From Hawksworthiomyces lignivorus (taxonomy: Eukaryota; Ascomycota; Sordariomycetes; Ophiostomatales; Ophiostomataceae), in contig NTMA01000037.1 of assembly GCA_002917075.1 (NCBI GenBank), positions 248,001 through 312,000 on the forward strand: a DNA stretch of 64,000 bases, read 5' to 3'. Below, in pieces: positions 10,199-21,968 of the stretch; position 1 is the first letter of the stretch; each line of letters opens with the position of its first letter. The position numbers and the translations under genes were made by a program. The notes under the pieces were generated by a model. The model saw nothing but the letters and a program-made list of their open reading frames with translations. It was not told the origin of the DNA and made no database searches.

Positions 10199-13100
10199 AT
10201 AGAAAGTTGTGAGGTAGACGCTAAGAAATGTTTATGTTGGGCGGAAATCTCGCAAGTCCGAAACAGGAAATACACTGAAAAGTGACTTTTAGTCCTTCGC
10301 TTGTATCTGCCAGATGAAGCTACGGCGCGATATTTCGGACGGCTGCATTCCAGAAATAGAGAAGCTTAAGTTAGCTAACAGTAATTATTTCTTTTCCTCT
10401 AGGGAAAATCGCTTATGTTCGAAAAAAGATGGGGAAAAAAGATTAAATAAGAGGAAGGTTCCCGGCCATCAGCGTCCACCAAAATGAACAGACGAAGAGC
10501 CAACCAAGAGACACAGATGAGGCTGGAAAGCAAGAAACTGCAGAGAGGCACCCAAAGATAGATTAGATTGGGGGGATGTGGATTTGGGGAAGAGGAATTC
10601 TTGCGGGAGACGCAACGTAGACGACGGTCATGGAACTCCGAATCTCAAAAGAGGCGGCGGCTCCCACCCCGTAGCACCAGAACTTCACACAAGCCGCGCC
10701 GAGTCAGGCGCGATTGCGTCGGCCCGAGCAATGCAGGTGTCGAGAAGCTGGATTATATCTGGTGCTGCTCCTAGAAGAGGCGATGCTGAAAGTTCGCAGA
10801 GTGTTTTCGGCGTTAGGTGTTCGTGCGTCTACGCTCTGTCCCGAATATTGTTTTGTAGATGAAAGGAGTGCAGCGAAGGCAGAAAACGAAGAGGTAATGT
10901 GTTTTCTGCTGTCGTGTTGCAAGATTCAAAACGCCTGAGAGCCAAAGCAAGGAAACCGAAGAAACAACCAAGAATACGGGTTTTGGAAATAAAAAAAGAT
11001 GGAGCAATAATATAGGGATTAAGAAGCGGGAAGAGGAGTCGAGCGGGAAAGGAGGAAGGCAGGAAGAGCAAAATGCAGAAGGCAGACAAAAAAGCTTAGA
11101 CGAAGTGAAAGGAAGACGGGTAACGAAGGCAACTGGGCAGAAGCTTGGCAGTTTAGGGTAGTGACTTACGTACAAAGCCCAACACGAGAGAAGCAAAGCC
11201 GTGGGAGGTTAGATAGATGCTGTTGTTTTAATTACACGGAGGTCATAGGAGACGCGGGAGAGAACAAATATATATGTGTATATATATAACGCAGGCTGAA
11301 AGAGCGCGAGACAAGGCGCAGGAGGCGGAGAAGTTGGAAATAAAGCTGCAAATAAAGCTGCAATATACAGCGTGATGTTTGACAGCTTTCCGATGAGGGC
11401 TCTGTGGCAGATCGAACGCCAAGGTTGTTGATCGAAGTCGTGCTCGTGAGCGAGAATCGAGAATGGGTAGAAAGGGAAAAATAGCGAAAGAAACAGCTGT
11501 AGACGATGATCGGGTTCTATTTCTGCGGCTCTTTTGTCTTTCGTAGATCCTTTCTGCTGCTTTCTGGGTTCCCGTCTTATTTTGCCCTTGCGGCTGGAGG
11601 AGGGTGACGCGAGAGGAAAGCGGAAGAATCGGTTGTATACGAGACGACGCAGCTGGGCGACAGAGACGAAACCGGTGTACGAATTAAACCCGTGAGACGG
11701 AAGAGCCAAGAAGAAGGATCTGGGCTCGTGGGAAAACAAGACGATTGGATGCAGAACGGGGGGAACAAAAATAAAAAGAGCACAGCAAATGCAATGGGGG
11801 ACGATGTTTTTATTGGGATGGTTTCCTGTTCAACGAGCGACGAGGGAAACAAGGGGATGGGAATATTAAGAGAAGATGTTTCTATGCAAGTTACGTGAGA
11901 GTAACGAACGATTAGAGAAAAGCAGAGAAACGAAAGAGAAACAGACGAAAGAAAGAAACGAGAGAAGAAATAATAATAACGAGAGTATTAAGTGGGAGGG
12001 AGACCAGAAACGAGGTTTTTCGTTGGGTGGAGAGAAAGGAAAGGAAGAGAAGAGGCAACGGAAGCGGAAGGAAGTGAGTGAATGGGTGGGATAGTATTAG
12101 AGACAGACAACGCAGGAGCGATGGAGACCGACCAGGAGAAGGGACCCAAAAAAATAGTAAAAAAAAAATAAAATAAATAAAACTATAAAAAAAAAATGCT
12201 AACACGACACGCGGGAGTGCTCCGTAACCAGTAGGGCGATAATCGCAATAAGGGGGGACGGACCAAAACAATTGGGCGAGATTGGATGGGCGTCTGGCGT
12301 GGGTGAGAAAGGGGCTTAGGGCGTTCTTTTTTTTAGTGGAGATCTGCTGGAGGGGACTGCAGTAGTGGTTAGCGGTGGTGCGGTGGTGTTATAATACGGT
12401 TTCGTCTGGTTTGGGCTGCCTGGTTTGGTTGGGTTCGGCGAACAGGCGACGCAGGACGAAACGGAAGCGAACAGCGGTGCCTGAACCAGCTACGGCGGCG
12501 GAAGAAGAAGCAAGTACGCGTATTGAGCGAGGAGACGGCGCGTGAGTAAGTTTAAAACAAGCAGACAAAAACAGCAAATTTGAGAAAAAGAAAAGAAACG
12601 GAGGATCCGGAGTGCATGGGGGAGAGAGAGAGAGGTAGTGAGAGAGAGAAGAGAAGAAGAAAATGGAGCCAGCTAAAAAGAGCCTAGCGAGCACAGCAAC
12701 ACCGCTGAACGTTCGCTGTCGGTTGGCTGGTATTACAGCTTGCACAGCTGGCACAGCTGGCACAGCTGGCACAGCTGGCAGGAGAGCAAGGGCAACGGCC
12801 AACGACCAACAAACGGACAGCAAGCGGCGGCAAAAAGCCATACGACATAGTAGACATAGATGTGCACATGGAAAGCGAGAAACGGACCAGACGCCGGTGT
12901 CTCAGACCGGGTCCAAGCCAAGTCAGTCAGCAGCAGCCCTGAAGCAGCATCACGGACTCCAGCTGAGGCTGTGGCGTAATATTGCATATGCGCATACGTT
13001 ATACCTCTGAGCAGGTATTACTTTTTAAGAGGGATAAAGACAAAGAGATAGTTGGCAGACCGCTTCCTAGAGCGAAGGATGCGTGACAATCATTTACTGC

Positions 13101-16100
13101 ATCGAGCCACCTAAACTGGGTCGTACCTATATCTCCCTAAGTTAAGGAAGAAATCGTCACCCACGCCATTGTTCTGCGTACGAGTACTCCGTACCTGCAC
13201 GCAGGTGCATAAGCTATTAATATATGCTTACAGATGCTCTACCAGCCCACGACGAATGTCTGCACAGATACGACACTGGAAGCAGACTATAAGTGGATCC
13301 TGAGAGACGGTGCATCCCAGTAACTGCAAGCTTTTTGCATCGGCTTGTACTTGTAAACGCAGCACACCAAAGGGGGAGTGGCAAATCGGCGCAGGCACGA
13401 GCAGCAGGAACAAGACAGGCACTAGACAGGAACAGGGAACAGGACAGAGAGCGTGACAGCCACGGCTCTTTCTTGGGGACCACGCTGCATCTGGCGGTGG
13501 ATTGTTCTGCACGTCGTGTACTTTTCAGTACGATTGACAGCGTTATGACCAGACCCTCGAGCCGCTTTGTGTTCGTATCTTACTTCATACCGTAGGTACA
13601 TATTGTAGGAAGTATGTTCTAAGGGATACTAGACAGCCGATCAGCCAGACACATGTGAAATACGTCGTAAGAACATGTTGCTCATATCTTTTTACGTGGT
13701 AATTTCTTGCGAGGTATCAGTCAGCGATGAAAGACGCTAGCCATTGTACCCAGGATCAATCAACAACCCGTTTGCAGTGGCTGTTGCTGTGGGGGGGAAG
13801 GGGGGGGAGGGCTCGAGTTCGTGTCTGCTATGAGGAAGAGGCGCAAACTAATTTTCTTCAGTCAAGGCATGCAAATACGAGAGAAGGCGGTTACTCCGTA
13901 CAACACCTTTTGCCTCCTCTACAACGCCATTGCTCATGCGGCCGCTGGAATGGAGATTCCCCAAGGGGCAAATAGCACATGTCGGCAATGCACTGCGAGA
14001 GGGGAGACAAAAAAGAAACACAAGCAATGAAGAACCCACATACCCGTCCATTCTATTTTTCAATCACACAAATCTCTCTGCATGCGAGAAAAAGAGAGAG
14101 CAATAAACTCTGTCCAAGTCCATTACCATCCTCGCGGTCTAATTATGTTTCCTAGCAAAACAAATAATTCGGAATCCCAGGAAAAAGAAAGCCAATGCGA
14201 AAAGGCGCACAAAACTCTGCCACACCACCGGCGAACAGACGGACCCTAGCACGGATCTGGCTTTTTTGTAAATTTGTCTTATTATCGTGATTTTATTTTA
14301 TACGCGTCCTGTATTCTACGCTTATCTTACCCCCAAAAGGTAGGAAGAAAAAAAAGAATTGGCCTCCTGAGGTAGCCGGGCTAATACAAGAAAAAGTTGA
14401 AAAATGAAAAATAAAAAATAGAAAAAGCAAATTCAAATTTTGGACGTCACCGTCCTTTTGCTTTGTGTATAGAGTACGGAGTGCTAGGATTTCAGACGAT
14501 TTTGTTCCTTGGCTCTCCGTCTCGTAGTCGTCCTCCCGCCCGCTCTCTCGGGCGAGTCGAATAGGGTTTGCATAGTTCGCTCGATGGCGTAGCAGCCTGG
14601 AAGCTTCGGATGTTGCATTCAGTGCGGCAACAACAGGAAAAACACAAAATAAAAACCTGGATCAGCGCAATCGTGCAAGATCGCTCTGTGGATGTGGGGA
14701 TGAGCAAGGAACGGGCTTCGACCAGCAGGGAAGGTTAAATAAGTATGTCCGAATCTGGATAAACGAGTAAGTCGTGTGTGTATGGATTATGGATTATTTC
14801 CTTTCCTCGGGGTGCTCCCCCTGCAAAAGCCATCTGTTTGCTCACTGGCACGTCCACGTGCATTCGGGCATGTATCTATTCGAATGGGGTCTTTACACAT
14901 GGTCATGGTGTCTTCTCGCTGTCCTTTCCTGCTTGTCCTCAGCTCTGCAGGGATCTGCAGAATCCCTCCAGGCCAGTCCGAAGCTAAAGAGATGCACCGA
15001 TGGATGTACCTCGTCCGTAGCTCAGACGCGGAGGTGAGATGGTCCCGATATCCAAAGAGGCAACACCATCAAATCTGGGAATGCCCGGTTATGCTTGTGG
15101 CTGTCGTCATCCACAGGTACGCATTGAGAAGGCTTTCTAATATGGTGGCATGGATTCAGGGTGAATCTGCATTTAAAAAAAAAAAAAGTCCAGAGATGGA
15201 GCCAGCCGCTCAGCCTCCTCTTTGATTGATGCTTGCATACGGGAGTGTCGACGAGTACGAGCAGCGCTAGTCCGCACGCGTTCAGCACTTTGCGCGTATC
15301 TTGAAAAATCTTACGAGAAGCCCTAGTCTCCTCCGCGGCTTAATGTTGTATTTTTGATCCCAATATTAGTTTTCTTCACCTTTTTTCTTCTACTTTTGGC
15401 CCTCCCCTGCAGGTGCAGGTCACCCCTGGACGCTAATTCGGGCGTGCTGACCCGCAGACCAGGGGCCGACAATTTGGGCGGTAGCCTTTCCTGTCTAGGC
15501 CTGTCCAGGTCAGTCCGTCCTACGATTAGTCTGAAAGCAAACCATCTGTCTGTCTGCACACGGCAGTTTTGTCATGTCACTGACATGCTGGTTTCTCTCT
15601 TGCTTTTGCCCTCTCTTCTGTGCGCAGATAAGCCTAAACCTACATATGCACCGGCCGCCGCTCCCTCCGTCTTCTGTCGGCCGTCTCGGACGGGCTCCGC
15701 AAACGGACAGGTTTTGCTTTTGTTCTATCCCTGTCTCCTTACTCAACCTCGTGAAAGCGCTTCTGTCTTGGAAGTGTATGTGCCGCAGCTTCATACGCAT
15801 CTTCTCATCTCTTCTCTGCAACTCTTGTCTTTAATAACTTAGCCTTGCTTCCTAAGCTTTTGTCTCGTCGGTATTTGTTCTTTCCTAGGCAAGGCTAGCA
15901 TTGAGACAAAAGCCGAATCCCATATGTATTTTCTTTTTCTCATCCCCTCTGTTTCTTTTTTACTTGCCAGTTTTATCCCGCAAGACCTTTTTCTCCATGA
16001 TATTTTCAATGAGTTTCTACATGGCATAGACCGCAATATGATTTTTTTTTGTTAATAGGACATGACAATGTATCTATGCCTCACGTCTAGAAGATGCAAG

Positions 16101-17718
16101 ATAATAAAAGAAGAGAATCATGCCTAGGTTGAAGTAACTCGCAGACTAGAGCAGATTGATTAGGCCGAAGGTGCCGTCTCTCGCTTTCTGCTAGGAATTC
16201 TTTCTACCAGATGAATATGTGAGACCCGGGAGATGAGATCCAGTTCTCCGGATCCGATGGGTTATACAAACGATCTTCCGGGGGGGGGAGGGTCTTCTGT
16301 TGCACGTTTCTCACGATGGGCTGCGTGTGGCAGATCGATTTCTGCCATGACGCCTCATTTTCTTCTGTCCCCGCACGCCGTAGTCTATTGCTCTTCTCAT
16401 CTCTGTCTGCCTCTCCCTCTCTCTCACCAGACACATACTTCGAGACATTATCCAGTCCGAAAACGCTCTTCAGCGGCGCTTTTTTTTCCTTTTTCCGCTG
16501 GCACGTCAACAACAATTCCCTATCAGGCATTGGGTTCAAAGAAGAATGTGAATCATATCAGTGCACATGTTTCAGCCACTAGTGCTTGAGCTCTTTTTAT
16601 TCCAACTTTCCCCTCTGCAAATCTCGGACACTTCTGCACTCCGCGTTGAAGCAGCATTTGAATTTATTTCCGAGGGGAAGCAGTTGAAAGTGAAAAAGAA
16701 GAAAAGAAAAGCACGGGGCAACCATGTTGGTTCCAGGTACGAGAGATGCCTCTCTATTATGCTCTCCATTCCTCTGCTTCTCATTTCGTCTTCTTTCGAA
16801 ATTACTGCTGAGCAGGCAGCAAAGACCATTGTCTCCTGGCTCATAATCGATATTATAATCAACAATCTCCAGAAAACCAGCACTCTGTCCCTTTTAGCGT
16901 CCTACTCTGTGTGCTTCGTTTCGTATAAGCTAAGAAATCTCATCTCTCCAAGTGCTGTCTCCACTGTTGCTGTACGGCTAGAAGCTGAGGACACGCTAAA
17001 CAAAAGACTTATCCCCTTCGTAGTATGGTCTTGGCATGGGCTAGTAAGCTTCCTTTCCTTTTCTTTCTCACTCCTCTCTTTTTTTCTCTTCCATACGGGA
17101 GCACCATCCTTTACCCAACAGCACGTACGCGTAATATGCTTGCGAAAGAAGCAGAAAAGAATAGCTGTGCAAGAAGGATTAGCCACGGGATGCAAGGAGG
17201 CCAGCAAGGTGCCAAATCACGTGGGACTGTCCATTGAGGTTGGAAGATAAGTCTAAACTGCTGCTTCATGTCAGGATCGCCACTTACATCTCTATTGGGT
17301 ATCCTTTTATCACACTATATTTCTCGGCATTTCCTTAATCAGATCCCCCCAGCTTATCCTTAGCTCAAAGTGAGCTTTTTTTTTAAACTCTGCCAATTTT
17401 TCTAGCTATTTTCTTTTTGCTCATTAAGATTTTCCAAGTGAGCGGTTTTCGCTGCGCCGTTCGTTTTCTGAATAGCTTCAATTTCTACTGTCGTTTTGTT
17501 CTGCCGTGTTCTTGTTATATGTAGCATTCTTTCCTAAAACAGCTATATCCACAACAGTGACGTCGACAGTTTTTCTTTTCCCGCGCCACTTCCCGCGTCA
17601 TTTCCAGCGGCCCTCTTCAGCCAATTCTGCACGAGACTGAACGCGCCTGCAAAAGCCGTGCGCTGAACCGCGCAGGACTCTTATTTGTGCCCTTGCTCTC
17701 TTCGAGGCACCGGGGCCA
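10199..17718. other. 7.5 kb divergent intergenic region
   Basis: No confident gene lies between the minus-strand low-complexity protein gene and the plus-strand CDF transporter. From about 10.9 to 12.7 kb the plus strand is strongly purine-rich; from about 15.3 to 17.7 kb it is pyrimidine-rich. Each half is therefore pyrimidine-rich on the sense strand of its nearest gene, as in long fungal promoters and 5' leaders. The longest open frames (for example 16561-17250 + and 11209-11739 -) look like products of this composition bias. It also holds a 9-base minisatellite (12743-12778), GTACTCCGTAC motifs and a CRE-like TGACGTCG at 17558. Confidence 0.6.
12743..12778. repeat. 9-base minisatellite, four copies
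   Basis: The unit CACAGCTGG is repeated four times without interruption in noncoding DNA, with a partial fifth copy after it. Confidence 0.95.
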
Positions 17719-20127
17719 ATGTCGTCCCCGACGTACCCCTTCCGCCAGGGCGGGCCCCTACTGCTGCAGGAGGAGCCGTACTCCCTGGCGCCCAAGGGCA
17801 GCACGCTGAACACGCTAATGCGGCGCCGGTCGTCGACCAACCTATTCAACTACAGCAGCAGCCGTGATGAGGAGGACGGCGCCGGCCTCGGGCCCCTGGC
17901 GCCTTCGGGGATCATGACGCCCGGCGGGTCCATCTTGGGCAGTGAAGCAGCGCTCTTGAGGCGCCTCGACACGGGCATCGACGAGGAAGATGTCCGCCGC
18001 CTGCACGACGAGCGCCGCCTCAGCGCCATCCTCAACAACCCGCAAATGCGCAGCATGCGGCTCATCGGCAAGGCCAAGCGCTATCGCTGGGAGCGGTACT
18101 GGAAGACCGAGGAGCAGCTCGGCACCATGACAAAGCCGCTGTAAGACTCACGAGGGAGACAGACAGGGCTAGAGAGTATATGAGGAAGGAGCTGTCCCCG
18201 TGGCTAATATGAAATCAGACGCGAGTACTACGAGCGCAACAATATGCTCATCCAGCAATATCTCTATATCGATCGGCTGCTCAACTCGTCTCTGCCTCAC
18301 GACCTTCTCAACGAGTACAATGACCTACACACGGGCTCGTCGCGGAGTGTGGCTGTCCCTGCGACAATTTCGGAGGAGCCATCCGCCGCAGCGTCCAGAA
18401 AAGTCCACTTTTCGTCTCATCAGGAGCAAGACGGCGCTGGCTCTTTGGGTGCCGCCAAAAAGGTCAAGCGGACGCCGAAAGCCATCTACCGACCTGCTGA
18501 GACCACACCTCTGCTCGAGAACCGCGAAGAGGACGACGAGGACCAGCACGACCCGGACGACGAAGCCGAGTACCCCAGCAGAGCTGGCCCCGGAAACGGC
18601 TATGGTAGCAGCCAAAACTCGCCCAGCACTGCTCTTGCAGTGGCCGGCGGCAGCGCCCCAGACGCGGCCTCCCCCACGAGCAAATCCGGCGGCTGCGGCA
18701 GCAACGGCGCTGCGGACGCCGGTGGCCCCGGGTCCCAGTCGCCCACGCTGGCGGACATCCCCCTGCTCCTCGACGAGGACGAGAACGTCGACAGCTCGGC
18801 TCCCATCGTCACGCTAGCCATCTACATCAACCTAGCCGCTAACATCATCCTGCTGGCCGGAAAGATCGCCGTCATCATCTCGGTGCCGTCGGTTTCTGTG
18901 CTGGCCAGTCTGGTCGATGCTGTGCTCGACTTCTTGTCCACGGCCATCGTGTGGACCACCACGTGGCTCATCAGCAACCAAGACCAGTACCGGTACCCCG
19001 TGGGCCGCCGTAGGCTGGAGCCGCTCGGCATCCTGGTGTTCTCGGTAATCATGATCACGTCGTTTGTGCAGGTGATGCTGGAGGCGATCCAGCGCCTGCT
19101 GTCCGACGACCAAGAGATTATTGAACTGTGCGTGTCTCTGCACTCCCGTCCTCTCTTTCTTTGATGCTCACTACACTCTGTTCTTATGCTGCTGATCTCA
19201 GCTGACGTCTCTTTCCAGCGGCATCCCTGCATTGGTCATCATGCTCAGCACTATTGTCATCAAGGGCCTCTGCTGGCTGTGGTGCCGGCTGGTCAAAAAC
19301 TCCAGCGTACAAGCCTTGTAAGTACCTCATAGCGCATATGGCTCTTCAGCATTTTCATGAACAACTTGCTCACAGGTCTTCTAGGGCGGCCGATGCGGCA
19401 ACAGGTAGCGATCCCTTTCACACTAGTGCGGCTCTAACGCTTCCTAACATATTCTCCTTTAATAGATGTTATCTTCAATGCCGGCACCATTGCCTTTCCT
19501 ATCGGTAGGTACAAACCACAAAGTCCCTTAGGATATAACAACAATGACGAGGTAATACTAACTGACCCCTTCTTCCAGTTGGCTTCTATGCCCGGGTCTG
19601 GTGGCTCGACTCTCTGGGCGGTCTGTTGCTTTCCATGGTTGTCATCTACAACTGGTCGCGCACGTCCATCGAGCACATCAAGCACCTGTCTGGCTTCTCA
19701 GCCACCGCCGACCAGAGAAACATCTGTATGTCCTCCTATTCTTGCGCCTCGCTCCTCTCGACTACCGCTAGCTGCTAACTCATAACCAGTGCTTTACCTG
19801 ACCATGCGCTTTGCCAAGACCATCAAGTCCATCCAAGGCTTGCAGGCCTACCACGCCGGCGACAAGCTCATTGTCGAGGTCGACATCGTTCTGGACGGCA
19901 ACATGTCGCTGAGAGACAGCCACGACTTAAGGTATGTTCCTGTTCTCTCCTCCTTCCCATGCCTGCTGCCTTGGCACTGGCTGACACGTCTCCCTTGTCC
20001 CCTCTCCTCCCTCAGCGAGAGCCTACAGTACGTCATCGAGTCGGTGCCCATCGTGGACCGTGCATTCGTGCATGCGGATTACGCCGACTACAACTTGCCA
20101 ACGCACATGGAGCAGCAGGCGGCTTAA
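17719..20127 (+). CDS. Cation diffusion facilitator, Mn-type
   Basis: Eight exons: 17719-18140, 18219-19127, 19219-19317, 19376-19404, 19466-19504, 19579-19725, 19790-19931 and 20016-20127, giving 632 residues. All introns are GT-AG and the frame holds throughout. The long hydrophilic N terminus carries a conserved-looking KPLREYYERNNMLIQQYLYIDRLL block (142-165), then a Ser/acidic-rich linker to about 330. The membrane domain begins near 334. Metal-site motifs are DAVLD (374-378, TM2) and DAATD (483-487, TM5). CDF proteins with DxxxD at both positions belong to the manganese group, so metal export or organelle loading by proton antiport is expected. The soluble C-terminal domain (about 550-620) has the CDF fold pattern VEVDIVLDG...ESLQYVIESV...AFVHADY. 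The 29-base fourth exon carries most of the TM5 site. Which membrane it occupies cannot be told. Confidence 0.92.
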
Positions 20128-20649
20128 GAAGGGGATTGCTCTCCAGACAAAAGACGCCCGATGTATTCAAAAAAAAAAAAAAAATATTATTCATAATCAT
20201 AGCACAGCGATGATTGTCTTGCCTTCCTTTTTGTCTTTAATATTTTGAAATTATTTCCGGAATGCTCCTGGCATTAAAAGTAAATGAGAGCCTTATACCC
20301 ACGACATAAAGTAAGTAAAGATGAAGAGTGCAAAAGACAGTCGTCAAATTATTTTCCGTGTCCGCCTCTGTTCGGCCTTGTTGATAAACGCAAATGTAAC
20401 ATGCAAAACGCCAAACCCGCGAGAGACGCTCATCGTTGATATCATAAATAGGAAAAAAACAATGCCCAAATGCCTGCTTGCTTCTTGATGAGTACCTTTG
20501 CTTCTTCTTTCTTCTCTGGCGGCCTACGCCGCGTCTTCACAGATCAAAATTGGATATGCATGGTTTCTGCTTGGACGCATGTAGCAGAAGCCTCTACACC
20601 TCTCCCTATCTTGCTTCCTTTCTCTCTCTGTATGTGTCTTCGCATGTCA
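20128..20649. other. Convergent 3' spacer
   Basis: An AT-rich stretch between the CDF transporter (+) and the BTB gene (-), with an A15 run at 20169-20183. It fits two 3' untranslated regions; no gene was seen. Confidence 0.55.
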
Positions 20650-21968
20650 TTAATTCTCCCGCGCCAATCGCTTCATCTCGCTCGCCGTTGCCGACGACAG
20701 CTGCGACGCGGCGGCCGCTGCCACGGAGGCGCGCTGCTCCTTGCTGACCAGGGTGCTGTCGGCATGGGCGAGGATCATGCGGCGCGAGACGAGGGCCATG
20801 AAGTCGGCGTCTAGCAGATCGACGCAGTCAGCATAGACCTGGGCAGGACAATTTGCGCAGGCGGCGACGACAGCATCGGCAAAGGGAAGCCCCTGCTCGG
20901 CGCAGAAGCGGTAGGCGTCCTGCAGGCGGCTGACCCGCGAGCGGATGTCTGAGGTGGGTCGGGTGCGGTAGAGCTTGCGCCACTGCTCGGCCGAGTAGAG
21001 GCTGAGGCGGTGCTGCAGGCTCTCCTCGGCCAGCGCGGCGAGCGGCGCGTGCAGGAAGCGGTCGGAGAGCTGCCACAGCGTCAGGATCTGCTTGGTCGAG
21101 AGCGTGCCGCCCGTCTCCTCCTTGCGCAGCACAAACGTCTCTGGCTTGTGGAAGTGCCAGCGGTATAGCAGGTCGACCCAGAGCCCGAAGTCCTCGACCG
21201 TCATGTCGCCTTCGCCGTCGCTGTCGCCCGTCAGGTCGATCCGCTGCGTGTGTGCCTCGGCAAAGCCTCCGCGCAGAGCGCGCGCAAAGTAGTCGGAGTG
21301 TCGGCAGAGCAGATCGGCGTGTACAAAAAACTCGCGGCCACGTACGACGATAGTGGCAACTGAGAGCGGATTCCTGCATGTGGGCGGAAGCCAGTTAGCT
21401 TTCAAATGTTTTCTCTTCTCCCGTCGACTTTTTGCTGCCCCGAATATTTCGCCGTAAAGCGAACTCACCGGAACATCAAGATCCCGCTGTTGAGCTCTTC
21501 TCGCTCTTTGGTCCGCGTCGACATGTTCGGTGCCGCTGCCATGCCGGCAGCCGGCTGCACTGTAGTATCCCGCTGTAGAGAAGCCTGACGTATAGAAGCG
21601 ATTGTTGGCGGGGTGGCACCGGTTGCTGCTGCTCCCACCGGCGATGGAGTAGATACAGGTATGGACATGGATCCTGCCGCTGCCGGCACCGGTCCCGGAG
21701 AAGTACTGATGGTGTTGTGAGCACCGTTGTGATTGTGGCTGTGGTTGTGGCTGTGGTTGTGACTCAAGCTATTGTGGTTGTTTGAAGACGGTCCCGCCCT
21801 CCCCGACGGGGACGGCAGAAGAAGACCGACACTCGGCCGTGGCGGCGAGTGAAATATGCTTTCATCCTGGGTCCAGTCCTCACCGCCCAGACCATTGGCG
21901 CTGTCGACGTCCATGTCATTGAAGACGGCCAACACCGAGCCCGGGTGAAAGACGGAGTTGTTGGCCAT
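20650..21968 (-). CDS. BTB/POZ domain protein with His-rich N terminus
   Basis: Two exons, 21968-21469 and 21373-20650 (donor GTGAGT, acceptor TGCAG), give 407 residues. Residues 1-165 are disordered. They include an acidic/hydrophobic start, a Ser/Pro stretch and a His/Asn repeat (HNHSHNHSHNHN, about 70-81). The BTB fold begins in exon 2: SVATIVVRGREFFVHADLLCRHSDYFARAL (171-200) matches the fungal BTB pattern of a buried strand followed by the HxxxLCxxSxYF helix. The rest is helical (QILTLWQLSDRFL, AYRFCAEQGLPFADAVV). Fungal BTB proteins usually act as dimerisation or adaptor modules; no partner can be deduced. The ATG at 21968 is preferred because the frame upstream of it looks like leader sequence, but an in-frame ATG at 22364 would add 132 residues. 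Confidence 0.82.
21723..21776 (-). repeat. His/Asn-coding repeat
   Basis: A degenerate six-base repeat (GTGGTT/GTGGCT on the plus strand) encodes alternating His-Asn-His-Ser in the BTB protein. It is in frame and coding. Confidence 0.85.

Noticed and set aside
11209..11739. Minus-strand ORF of 176 codons
   Set aside because: Located in the pyrimidine-rich sense side of a promoter region; its Phe/Ser/Leu/Arg composition reflects base bias.
15354..15842. Plus-strand frame with a signal-peptide-like start
   Set aside because: It starts with TTG, lies in pyrimidine-rich noncoding DNA and has no family resemblance after the hydrophobic stretch.
16561..17250. Plus-strand ORF of 229 codons with hydrophobic stretches
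   Set aside because: It lies in pyrimidine-rich DNA that naturally yields Leu/Ser/Phe runs; no homology, no splice pattern and no stable domain. Kept only as a remote possibility.
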